A stretch of 13,786 bases of DNA from Bacteroidales bacterium UBA1182. Its GTDB lineage: Bacteria > Bacteroidota > Bacteroidia > Bacteroidales > Bacteroidaceae. The DNA lies in contig DBYQ01000077.1 in assembly GCA_002310015.1 (NCBI GenBank), positions 1 through 13,786 on the forward strand, given 5' to 3'. The notes under the pieces were generated by a model. The model did not search any database and was not told where the DNA came from. It saw nothing but the letters and a program-made list of their open reading frames with translations. The translations under genes were made by a program, and so were the position numbers. Shown piece after piece: positions 7,592 through 13,786 of the stretch (positions are counted from its first letter, which is position 1; each line of letters starts with the position of its first letter).

Positions 7592-7887
7592 AATGGAAGA
7601 TAATAGGGATGCTTCTCTTTGCGCTCTCAATAATGGGTACCTCCGCCAGACATACGGTTTAGGGACGCAACGTTCCGGGCTACTGCGCGCTCCCTCCAAG
7701 ACCTAAACATCGATCGCCTCCGTCTTAGTCCCCTTTGGGGCCTAACCGTCGTTGAACGTAACGATGTTCTTAACGGCCTTTCCGGGGCGCTCCGCTCACG
7801 CCCTCCACTGATGGTCCCTAAACCGTATGTCCGGCTCCTGCAATGAGAAAGAGAGCGCAAAGAGAAGCATCCCTATTATCTTCCATT
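7592..7887. repeat. 296-bp element with perfect 37-bp terminal inverted repeats, MITE-like or structured RNA
   Basis: This fills most of the 364-bp gene-free stretch between GNAT and mnmG. Arms 7592-7628 and 7851-7887 are exact reverse complements over 37 bp. Inside them, after a 16/15-nt unpaired part, a second inverted repeat pairs 7645-7666 with 7814-7835 (one mismatch in 22, 17 bp uninterrupted). The interior is GC-rich, with a TTAG-CCCC-ttt-GGGG-CTAA hairpin (7725-7745), AACATCG/CGATGTT arms (7707-7713, 7761-7767) and GGGCG/CGCCC (7785-7789, 7799-7803). It has no credible ORF; the Arg-rich minus-strand frame 7627-7860 is an artefact of composition. No clear target-site duplication is seen beyond CC on each side. 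It could be a non-autonomous transposable element, an invertible segment, or a structured RNA. Confidence 0.85.
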
Positions 7888-7901
7888 CCAAGATTTTGCA
7901 G

Positions 7902-7909
7902 TAAATTTG
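7902..7909 (+). promoter_or_regulatory. Possible -7 promoter box for mnmG
   Basis: TAAATTTG matches TAnnTTTG but lies only 8 bp before the mnmG ATG, so a transcript from it would be almost leaderless. No convincing -33 element is present at the usual spacing, a position now occupied by the right arm of the inverted-repeat element. The real promoter could instead lie inside the element. Confidence 0.4.
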
Positions 7910-7917
7910 TAGCTTGT

Positions 7918-9792
7918 ATGGACTTTAAGTACGATGTGATTGTGATCGGTGCGGGCCACGCAGGTTGCGAGGCCGCCGCTGCCGCTGCTCAGATGGGCTC
8001 CAAAACCTGTCTCATAACCATGGATATGAACAAGATTGGGCAAATGAGCTGCAATCCCGCAGTTGGCGGCATAGCTAAAGGGCAGATTGTAAGAGAGATA
8101 GACGCACTGGGCGGTCACATGGGCCTGGTTACTGACAGCACAGCCATACAGTTCCGCATACTAAACCGCTCCAAAGGCCCCGCCATGTGGAGCCCACGCG
8201 CACAGTGTGACCGAGCTAAGTTCATCTGGGCCTGGCGCACCGTTCTGGAAAACCAGCCCAATCTGAACATCTGGCAGGACACGGTAACCGAACTGTTGGT
8301 TAAAGACGGCCAGGTTGTAGGTTTAAAGACACTTGAGGGTGCAGAGTTCTCTTGCAAGTGCGTGGTCTTGACAACAGGAACATTCCTTAACGGACTCATG
8401 CACATAGGCCGCGTAACCATGCCCGGCGGACGAATATCTGAACCGGCTTCATACCTGCTTACAGAATCCATTACACGCCACGGAATACGTACCGGTCGCA
8501 TGAAAACCGGCACCCCGGTGCGTATAGACAGCCGCAGCGTACACTTTGAGGAGATGGAACGTCAGGACGGCGAGAATGATTTCCATCGTTTCTCATTCAT
8601 GGGCCAGGAACGTCATCTCAAGCAGATGTGCTGCTGGACCACCTATACCAATGAGAGGGTTCATGAAGTACTTCGCTCAGGACTAAAGGATTCCCCCCTA
8701 TTCAATGGACAAATCAAGAGTATCGGTCCACGTTATTGTCCCAGCATAGAGACAAAACTGGTTACTTTCCCTGACAGAGACCAACACCAGTTGTTTCTGG
8801 AACCTGAAGGAGAGAACACCAATGAGATGTATCTGAACGGATTCTCATCATCAATGCCCATGGATATCCAGATAAAGGCATTGAAGGAGATTCCGGCATT
8901 CCGCGACCTTGTAATATATCGCCCGGGATATGCCATAGAATATGACTACTTTGATCCCACCCAGCTCAAGCATACACTTGAATCAAAGGTTGTGACCGGT
9001 CTGTTCATGGCTGGTCAGGTAAACGGCACTACGGGATATGAGGAGGCCGGCGGACAAGGAATATTGGCAGGTATCAATGCCCACATAAGCTGTCATGGCG
9101 GACAACCGTTCACTCTGGCACGTGACGAAGCATATATAGGTGTGCTTGTTGATGACCTAATCACAAAAGGTGTTGATGAGCCATACAGAATGTTCACCTC
9201 CAGAGCTGAGTACCGTATACTCCTGCGTCAGGACGATGCTGATTTGCGTCTCACAGAGCGCTCATACAACATAGGGCTGGCAACAAAGGAGCGTTATGAA
9301 CTGATGCGTACCAAGCGTGATGAGATAAACCGTATTATAGATTTCGCTAGGAACTTCTCTGTAAAACCCGCGCTTATCAATGCTGCTCTTGAGCAGCTAG
9401 GAACCACTCCTCTGCGTGAAGGATGTAAACTGGCCGACCTTATAGAAAGACCGCAGCTTACACTTGAAAACCTTTCAAGCCACATCAAAGCACTTAAGAT
9501 AGAGCTTGAAAAAACCGAACCTACTCGCAAGGATGAAATAATTGAGGCAGCCGAGATCCTGATGAAATACAGCGGATACATAAGCCGCGAAAGGCTTATT
9601 GCAGACAAGATGAAACGTCTGGAGGATATACGCATAAAGGGGCGCTTTGATTACAGCACGCTTCAGTCGCTCTCCACCGAGTGCCGACAGAAACTTATCA
9701 AACATGACCCCGAGACCCTTGCTGAAGCAAGCCGTATTCCAGGAGTGTCACCTAGCGACATCAACGTCCTGCTGGTACTCCTGAACAGATAA
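7918..9792 (+). CDS. mnmG: tRNA uridine-5-carboxymethylaminomethyl(34) synthesis enzyme MnmG
   Basis: FAD-dependent subunit that, with MnmE, installs the (carboxymethyl)aminomethyl group at C5 of wobble U34 in certain tRNAs, in the cytoplasm. ATG 7918 gives 624 residues, the usual length, beginning MDFKYDVIVIGAGHAG with the FAD motif GAGHAG (11-16). The frame is open back to ATG 7843, but those 25 extra residues are translated from the inverted-repeat element and are not family sequence. Family marks: MSCNPAVGGIAKGQIVRE (43-60) with C45, RYCPSIETK (272-280) with C274, matching the two important cysteines of E. coli MnmG (C47, C277), AGQVNGTTGYEEAGGQG (about 365-381) and FTSRAEYRILLRQDDADLR after it. 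The C-terminal helical, MnmE-binding region is complete. It leads a five-gene plus-strand run; mnmG (gidA) is often close to the replication origin, which fits the parS sequence just after its stop. Confidence 0.98.
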   Translation: MDFKYDVIVIGAGHAGCEAAAAAAQMGSKTCLITMDMNKIGQMSCNPAVGGIAKGQIVREIDALGGHMGLVTDSTAIQFRILNRSKGPAMWSPRAQCDRAKFIWAWRTVLENQPNLNIWQDTVTELLVKDGQVVGLKTLEGAEFSCKCVVLTTGTFLNGLMHIGRVTMPGGRISEPASYLLTESITRHGIRTGRMKTGTPVRIDSRSVHFEEMERQDGENDFHRFSFMGQERHLKQMCCWTTYTNERVHEVLRSGLKDSPLFNGQIKSIGPRYCPSIETKLVTFPDRDQHQLFLEPEGENTNEMYLNGFSSSMPMDIQIKALKEIPAFRDLVIYRPGYAIEYDYFDPTQLKHTLESKVVTGLFMAGQVNGTTGYEEAGGQGILAGINAHISCHGGQPFTLARDEAYIGVLVDDLITKGVDEPYRMFTSRAEYRILLRQDDADLRLTERSYNIGLATKERYELMRTKRDEINRIIDFARNFSVKPALINAALEQLGTTPLREGCKLADLIERPQLTLENLSSHIKALKIELEKTEPTRKDEIIEAAEILMKYSGYISRERLIADKMKRLEDIRIKGRFDYSTLQSLSTECRQKLIKHDPETLAEASRIPGVSPSDINVLLVLLNR

Positions 9793-9801
9793 AACAAAAA
9801 A

Positions 9802-9817
9802 TGTTCCACGTGAAACA
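9802..9817. promoter_or_regulatory. parS: parS centromere-like site (ParB binding)
   Basis: TGTTCCACGTGAAACA is identical to the 16-bp Bacillus subtilis parS sequence and matches the broad bacterial consensus TGTTnCACGTGAAACA. It starts 9 bp after the mnmG stop and ends 11 bp before the apt ATG. ParB dimers load as CTP clamps on such sites to organise the origin region. The site is noncoding and lies next to mnmG, an origin-proximal gene in many bacteria. parA and parB are not in this window. Confidence 0.88.
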
Positions 9818-9828
9818 ATTATATTGAT

Positions 9829-10374
9829 ATGAGTAAAGAGACACTAATCAACCATCTTAGGAATATTCCTGATTACCCTATGAAAGGCGTTCAGTTCAAG
9901 GATGTAACATCCTGGTTCATGAACCCGGAAGATCTTGGAGAGATTGTTGACTCACTCTATGAATTCTATAAGGAAAAAGGCATAACAAAAGTCTGCGGAG
10001 TTGAATCAAGAGGCTTTATAATCGGCGCAGCACTGGCATACAGACTGGGTGCAGGTTTCATCCTCATACGCAAACCCGGCAAACTGCCATATGAGAAGGT
10101 AAGCCTGGAATACAAGAAAGAGTATGGATTTGACCGCATTGAGATGCATAAGGATTCCATTACTGAAAACGATGTCGTTCTGATCCACGATGACCTACTG
10201 GCTACAGGAGGTACTCTGCAGGCGTCATGTGAACTGGTCAAGACATTCAAGCCAAAGAAAGTAATGGTAAATTGCATCATTGAACTGACAAACTTTCACG
10301 CAAAAGAGAGATTTCCAGAGGATTGTCCGGTGGACAGCTTTATTGCAATTGACGAATTTGACGGAGTTCAGTAA
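9829..10374 (+). CDS. apt: Adenine phosphoribosyltransferase
   Basis: A purine salvage enzyme converting adenine and PRPP to AMP and pyrophosphate in the cytoplasm. The 181-residue protein has the expected length (170-185). It opens with LRNIPDYPMKGVQFKDVT (10-27), the adenine-binding N-terminus of the family, followed by VESRGFIIGAALA (58-70) and RKPGKLPYE (81-89), the flexible catalytic region. The PRPP-binding loop is VVLIHDDLLATGGT (116-128 region); the usual VDDLLATGGT reads HDDLLATGGT here, a mild change that keeps both aspartates. It is the second gene of the run, 36 bp after mnmG with parS in the gap. Its TAA stop is followed with no spacer by the uvrC TTG start in the same reading frame. 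Confidence 0.97.
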   Translation: MSKETLINHLRNIPDYPMKGVQFKDVTSWFMNPEDLGEIVDSLYEFYKEKGITKVCGVESRGFIIGAALAYRLGAGFILIRKPGKLPYEKVSLEYKKEYGFDRIEMHKDSITENDVVLIHDDLLATGGTLQASCELVKTFKPKKVMVNCIIELTNFHAKERFPEDCPVDSFIAIDEFDGVQ

Positions 10375-12189
10375 TTGAAAGGTAAAGAGGCATACGAAAA
10401 AAGGCTAAAACTGATTGTCCAGAATCTGCCTGAAAAACCCGGATGCTATCAGTATCTGGATGAACTGGGTACGGTCATATATGTAGGCAAAGCCAAAAAC
10501 CTTAAACGGAGAGTCTCATCATACTTTATAAAAGAGAACCAGACCGATAAGACCAGAATGCTGGTAAGCAAGATATCGGACCTTAAATATATAGTAGTAG
10601 AAACGGAATGGGATGCATTCCTGTTAGAGAATAACCTGATAAAGAGATATAAACCACGTTATAACATCCTTCTAAAGGATGACAAGACATATCCGTCAAT
10701 ATGCATTACGCGTGAGGATTATCCACGGGTATTCAAAACAAGAAAAATAATACGTAACGGCTCAGAATATTATGGACCGTTCAGCCATACAGGTACTCTT
10801 AACGGACTGTTACAGATTGTATCGCAAGCATATAAAGTCAGGACATGCCGCCTGCCGCTTTCTGAAGAATCCATTAAAGCCGGTAAATTCAAAGAGTGTC
10901 TTGAATATCACATAAAAAACTGCCCGGCGCCATGCGTGGGGCATATTTCACGATCGGATTATAACGAACAGATAGCAGAGATAAGAGAGATTCTGAAAGG
11001 CCGCAGCCAGGAACTGACCAAATCAATGATGCAGGAGATGAAAAAACTGGCGTCAGAGATGCGTTTTGAAGAGGCACAGGCAGTAAAGAACAAGTATGAC
11101 ACCATCATGGAGTTCCGTGAAAAGAGCCGTGTGGTGGATACCGGTCTTGACAATGTCGATGTTTATAGCATAGACAATGATGAGGATGTGGTATTTGTAA
11201 ACTATCTGCATGTGTCAGGCGGTTGCATAAACCAGGCTTTTACATTTGAGTATAAGCGAAAGATGGATGAATCCCTGGATGAGATGCTTATGCTGGCCAT
11301 AGTAGAGATGCGCAACCGTTATCATAGCACGGCACGTGAGATAATTGTTCCTTTTTTACCGGAAGCGGAAATAACAGGTGTTACGTGGACCGTACCTCAA
11401 AAAGGTGAAAAGAAAAAGCTGCTGGAACTCTCTGCCCTTAATGTCAAACAGTATCGGGCCGACAGGCTTAAACGCAGTGACAAGCTCAACCCTGAACAGA
11501 AACATGTCCGTTTGATGAAGGAATTGGGCACATTGCTTGGAATGGAAAAGACACCTCTGCGCATTGAGTGTTTTGACAACTCTCATATATCAGGAACAGA
11601 TGCAGTAGCAGCGTGTGTGGTATATGAAAACGGCAAGCCCTCCCGTAAGGATTACCGTCTGTACAACATAAAGAGCGGTGCTGGAGGCGATGATTACGGC
11701 TCAATGTATGAGGTTATGATGCGCCGCTGGATGCGGGCAATAGAGGAGGGTAGTGCCATGCCGGACCTGGTGATAGTGGATGGCGGAAAAGGACAGATGA
11801 CCATAGCAAAAGAGGTGATCGATAACCTGAATATCAGCATAAACATTGCAGGTCTGGTAAAAAACGCACACCACAAGACATCGGGACTTCTGTACGGATT
11901 CCCGCAGATGGAGGTGGGAGTCAAACCTGACAGTGAGCTGTTCCGCCTGCTGGAGCAGATGCAGGATGAGGTTCACAGGGTAGCCATATCATTCCACAAA
12001 AAGAAGCGCAGCAAGCGCCAGACCCACTCAGAACTTACTGACATAAAGGGTATCGGAGAGAATACAGCCACTGCTCTGATCAGGAAGTTCAAGAGCGTAA
12101 AGAGGATTTCAGAAGCAAATCTGGAGGAACTTTCAAATGAGATAGGTAAAGCCAAGGCAGAAACAGTATATAATTGGTTTCATAAATGA
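10375..12189 (+). CDS. uvrC: Excinuclease ABC subunit C
   Basis: The nuclease of nucleotide excision repair, which cuts DNA on both sides of a lesion after UvrAB loading. Domains of the 604-residue protein: N-terminal GIY-YIG nuclease (GCYQYLDELGTVIYVGKAK, 23-41; metal ligand E85 in LLENNLIK; N97), an iron-sulfur-type cysteine set C158, C175, C183, C187, the UVR UvrB-binding helix pair (about 220-247), the RNase H-like nuclease (FDNSHISG with D401, VDGGKGQ with D469, H500, D531), and C-terminal helix-hairpin-helix repeats (LTDIKGIGENTATALI, 554-569). The start is TTG at 10375: no in-frame ATG occurs before the GIY motif, and the codon just before is the apt stop. The last bases overlap dtd (ATGA). 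It is complete and of normal length. Confidence 0.97.
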   Translation: MKGKEAYEKRLKLIVQNLPEKPGCYQYLDELGTVIYVGKAKNLKRRVSSYFIKENQTDKTRMLVSKISDLKYIVVETEWDAFLLENNLIKRYKPRYNILLKDDKTYPSICITREDYPRVFKTRKIIRNGSEYYGPFSHTGTLNGLLQIVSQAYKVRTCRLPLSEESIKAGKFKECLEYHIKNCPAPCVGHISRSDYNEQIAEIREILKGRSQELTKSMMQEMKKLASEMRFEEAQAVKNKYDTIMEFREKSRVVDTGLDNVDVYSIDNDEDVVFVNYLHVSGGCINQAFTFEYKRKMDESLDEMLMLAIVEMRNRYHSTAREIIVPFLPEAEITGVTWTVPQKGEKKKLLELSALNVKQYRADRLKRSDKLNPEQKHVRLMKELGTLLGMEKTPLRIECFDNSHISGTDAVAACVVYENGKPSRKDYRLYNIKSGAGGDDYGSMYEVMMRRWMRAIEEGSAMPDLVIVDGGKGQMTIAKEVIDNLNISINIAGLVKNAHHKTSGLLYGFPQMEVGVKPDSELFRLLEQMQDEVHRVAISFHKKKRSKRQTHSELTDIKGIGENTATALIRKFKSVKRISEANLEELSNEIGKAKAETVYNWFHK

Positions 12190-12638
12190 GAGCGGTATTA
12201 CAAAGAGTAACTGAGGCCAGCGTAAAGGTGGACGGCAAGATTACAGGCGCAATAAAAGAGGGTCTGCTGATACTTGTAGGTGTAGAGGATGCGGATACAC
12301 AGGAGGATATAGAGTGGCTCACAAAAAAGATAGCAGGATGCAGGATTTTCAATGATGAAAACGGCGTAATGAACCGATCGGTCATGGAAATAGGGGGTGG
12401 TCTGCTTGCAGTAAGCCAGTTCACTCTCATGGCCAGCACAAAAAAAGGAAACAGACCCTCATACATAAGGGCATCAAAAGGACCTGTTGCAGAACCTATG
12501 TATGAAAAGTTCTGTCAAACACTTGAAAAAGAGTCGGGAATTAAGGTTGAAAAAGGTATCTTTGGAGCTGATATGAAGGTTTCGTTGCTAAATGACGGCC
12601 CTGTAACGATTATAATGGATACAAAAAACAAGGAATAA
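12186..12638 (+). CDS. dtd: D-aminoacyl-tRNA deacylase
   Basis: A cytoplasmic proofreading enzyme that hydrolyses D-amino acids (and glycine mischarged on tRNA-Ala) from tRNA. The 150-residue protein has both hallmarks of bacterial DTD: SQFTLMAST (77-85) and the NDGPVT segment (136-141) carrying the Gly-cisPro pair that reaches into the partner subunit's active site. The N-terminus MRAVLQRVTEASVKVDG is canonical. It is translationally coupled to uvrC through a 4-bp ATGA overlap and is followed by deoC after 3 bp. The length is normal. Confidence 0.97.
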   Translation: MRAVLQRVTEASVKVDGKITGAIKEGLLILVGVEDADTQEDIEWLTKKIAGCRIFNDENGVMNRSVMEIGGGLLAVSQFTLMASTKKGNRPSYIRASKGPVAEPMYEKFCQTLEKESGIKVEKGIFGADMKVSLLNDGPVTIIMDTKNKE

Positions 12639-12641
12639 ATA

Positions 12642-13550
12642 ATGGAAATCTACGATGAAATGGAGGAACAGTCAGTAAATCAGCCAACTACTGACAAGTT
12701 CAACGAGGCTTTCAGCAAGTATAACATGAAAGTTGACGCTGCATGGGTAAAAGCCACCGTTGAGAAAGCCAGAAAGGAGATAACTGGAGTTCATGACAAA
12801 GAAACCCTCAAAAAGATATACAGTTGCATAGACCTGACAACGCTCAAACCCACGGACAATGAAGATACTGTTCTTGCATTTGTTGAGAAAGTCAACCAGC
12901 TTGAGGACAAGTATCCTGACCTGCCGTCAGTTGCATCCATCTGCACATGGCCGCTCTACGCAAAGACAGTGAGCAGTTCACTTGAGGTAGAAAGCGTAAA
13001 AACATGCTGTGTATCAGGCGGTTTTCCCTCATCACAGACTTTCTTTGAAGTCAAGATTGCTGAGACATCATTAGCACTGCATGACGGAGCAGATGAGATA
13101 GACATAGTACAGAACGCCGGCCATGTCCTTAACTCTGACTACGAGACTCTGTCCGATGAGATTGATGAACTCAAGTCTCTCTGCGCTGACAAGACACTCA
13201 AGGTTATCCTTGAGACAGGTGCACTGGGCTCACTTGACAACGTAAAGAAAGCTGCTCTTATAGCAATGTACTCCGGTGCAGATTTCATCAAGACTTCTAC
13301 CGGTAAAGAGGTGCCTGGCGCTGATCCTGAATCATTCTGCGTAATGTGCAAGACTGTAAGGGAATATGCCGATGAAACAGGCCGTACAATCGGAGTCAAG
13401 GCTGCAGGCGGCATCAGTACCGTTGAAGACGCCCTGCTATACTGGACCATCGCCAAGATCATCCTGGGCAAAGACTGGCTCAACAACACCCGCTTCCGCA
13501 TCGGCGCTAGCCGCCTAGCCGACAAACTCCTGGAGGAAATCCTCAAATAA
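12642..13550 (+). CDS. deoC: Deoxyribose-phosphate aldolase
   Basis: A class I aldolase that splits 2-deoxyribose-5-phosphate into glyceraldehyde-3-phosphate and acetaldehyde in deoxynucleoside breakdown. The 302-residue protein has the Schiff-base lysine K217 in SGADFIKTSTGK (211-222), the second active-site lysine K253 in GVKAAGG (251-257) and the proton-relay aspartate D154 in DEIDIV. VILETGAL (188-195) is also typical. The first 28 residues are low in conservation; ATG 12642, 12660 or 12726 could each be the start, and I keep 12642 because of its 3-bp spacing from dtd. It is the last gene of the run. No strong terminator follows at once; the next 236 bp hold several hairpins. Confidence 0.95.
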   Translation: MEIYDEMEEQSVNQPTTDKFNEAFSKYNMKVDAAWVKATVEKARKEITGVHDKETLKKIYSCIDLTTLKPTDNEDTVLAFVEKVNQLEDKYPDLPSVASICTWPLYAKTVSSSLEVESVKTCCVSGGFPSSQTFFEVKIAETSLALHDGADEIDIVQNAGHVLNSDYETLSDEIDELKSLCADKTLKVILETGALGSLDNVKKAALIAMYSGADFIKTSTGKEVPGADPESFCVMCKTVREYADETGRTIGVKAAGGISTVEDALLYWTIAKIILGKDWLNNTRFRIGASRLADKLLEEILK

Positions 13551-13786
13551 AATCAAAAGCCAGCCAAGCGAGCGAACAATTTAGGGATAGGGTATAGAAA
13601 ACCATGGCCGCCCGTGGGCTTGTGAACCGACGAAGGAAGTGAGAGTAGAGAAAGCTGGCTTTCTTTACCGAACGACGAGGAGGAAAAGAATCTCTTAACG
13701 GGAGGGGCCCCTTTTGCGATAGCAAAATAAAAGAAAGTCCATCCCATTGGCCAATGGACAATGGGATAGCGCGAAGCGCGTAGTTT
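13551..13786. other. Noncoding tail after deoC with several overlapping hairpins
   Basis: No credible gene is seen on either strand; the minus-strand frame 13543-13761 overlaps the deoC end, has no family features and follows palindromic sequence. Structures: AAAGCCAGC (13556-13564) pairs with GCTGGCTTT (13654-13662); GGGGCCCC palindrome (13694-13701) runs into TTTTGC-gata-GCAAAA (13702-13717); ATCCCATTG (13741-13749) pairs with CAATGGGAT (13759-13767), in conflict with GTCCAT/ATGGAC (13737-13742, 13754-13759); CGCG-aag-CGCG lies at 13770-13780. Two similar purine-rich segments, ACCGACGAAGGAAG (13626-13639) and ACCGAACGACGAGGAGG (13667-13683), resemble a degenerate direct repeat. The tail may be an intergenic repeat family or a terminator region; the window ends inside it. 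Confidence 0.5.

Noticed and set aside
7627..7860. Minus-strand 77-codon frame across the inverted-repeat element
   Set aside because: Its product is arginine- and serine-rich with no family features, it lies wholly inside the inverted-repeat structure, and its composition follows the GC-rich interior.
7592..7887. CRISPR array or IS with its own transposase
   Set aside because: There is no set of regularly spaced direct repeats and no transposase-like reading frame; only the terminal inverted repeats and internal hairpins are present.
10719..10727. TTATCCACG, one base from a DnaA box
   Set aside because: A single copy inside uvrC with no cluster, AT-rich unwinding region or dnaA nearby, so it is not evidence of oriC.
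13543..13761. Minus-strand 72-codon frame after deoC
   Set aside because: It overlaps the deoC 3' end and palindromic noncoding sequence, with no recognisable domain and no promoter.

Overview
The window looks like a chromosomal segment of a Bacteroidales bacterium (Bacteroides/Phocaeicola/Prevotella-like). The evidence is Bacteroidetes-type -7 boxes (TAnnTTTG) just upstream of several genes, an almost complete lack of Shine-Dalgarno sequences, lipoprotein-rich gene content, a DUF5128-like six-bladed propeller lipoprotein, a Bacteroides-type fumarate reductase cytochrome b, and a tightly packed mnmG-apt-uvrC-dtd-deoC run. No transposase, integrase, phage gene, rRNA, tRNA or CRISPR array was seen. 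The genus is inferred, not proven.

Layout. (1) 1-1425, minus strand: the 5' part of the fumarate reductase/succinate dehydrogenase flavoprotein gene (cut by the window edge), preceded by its diheme cytochrome b gene. (2) 1426-1663: a divergent intergenic region with a -7 box facing each way. (3) 1664-4135, plus strand: a lipoprotein joining a rhodanese domain to a metallo-beta-lactamase-fold hydrolase, then a secreted protein with two tandem PAP2 acid-phosphatase domains, the second of which has lost its catalytic residues. (4) 4152-4188: a perfect 16-bp stem shared as terminator by two converging units. (5) 7553 down to 4190, minus strand: a compact four-gene unit, GNAT acetyltransferase, EamA exporter, TSUP (TauE/SafE) transporter and a propeller lipoprotein. 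(6) 7554-7917: a divergent intergenic region almost filled by a 296-bp element with perfect 37-bp terminal inverted repeats and a structured interior. (7) 7918-13550, plus strand: mnmG, apt, uvrC, dtd and deoC, with a 16-bp sequence identical to the Bacillus subtilis parS site in the mnmG-apt gap. (8) 13551-13786: noncoding DNA with several overlapping hairpins.

How the genes work together. The frd genes encode the membrane anchor and catalytic subunit of anaerobic fumarate respiration. The mnmG-deoC unit mixes housekeeping functions: tRNA wobble-uridine modification, adenine salvage, nucleotide excision repair, D-aminoacyl-tRNA proofreading and deoxyribose phosphate breakdown. The GNAT/EamA/TSUP/propeller unit has two export-type transporters with an acetyltransferase, but no substrate can be read from the sequence.

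Most worth a second look: the inverted-repeat element at 7592-7887, the parS sequence at 9802-9817, the zero-gap in-frame apt/uvrC junction with a TTG start, the tandem PAP2 protein with a dead second domain, and the rhodanese-MBL lipoprotein fusion. No clearly new multi-gene defence or mobile system was found.
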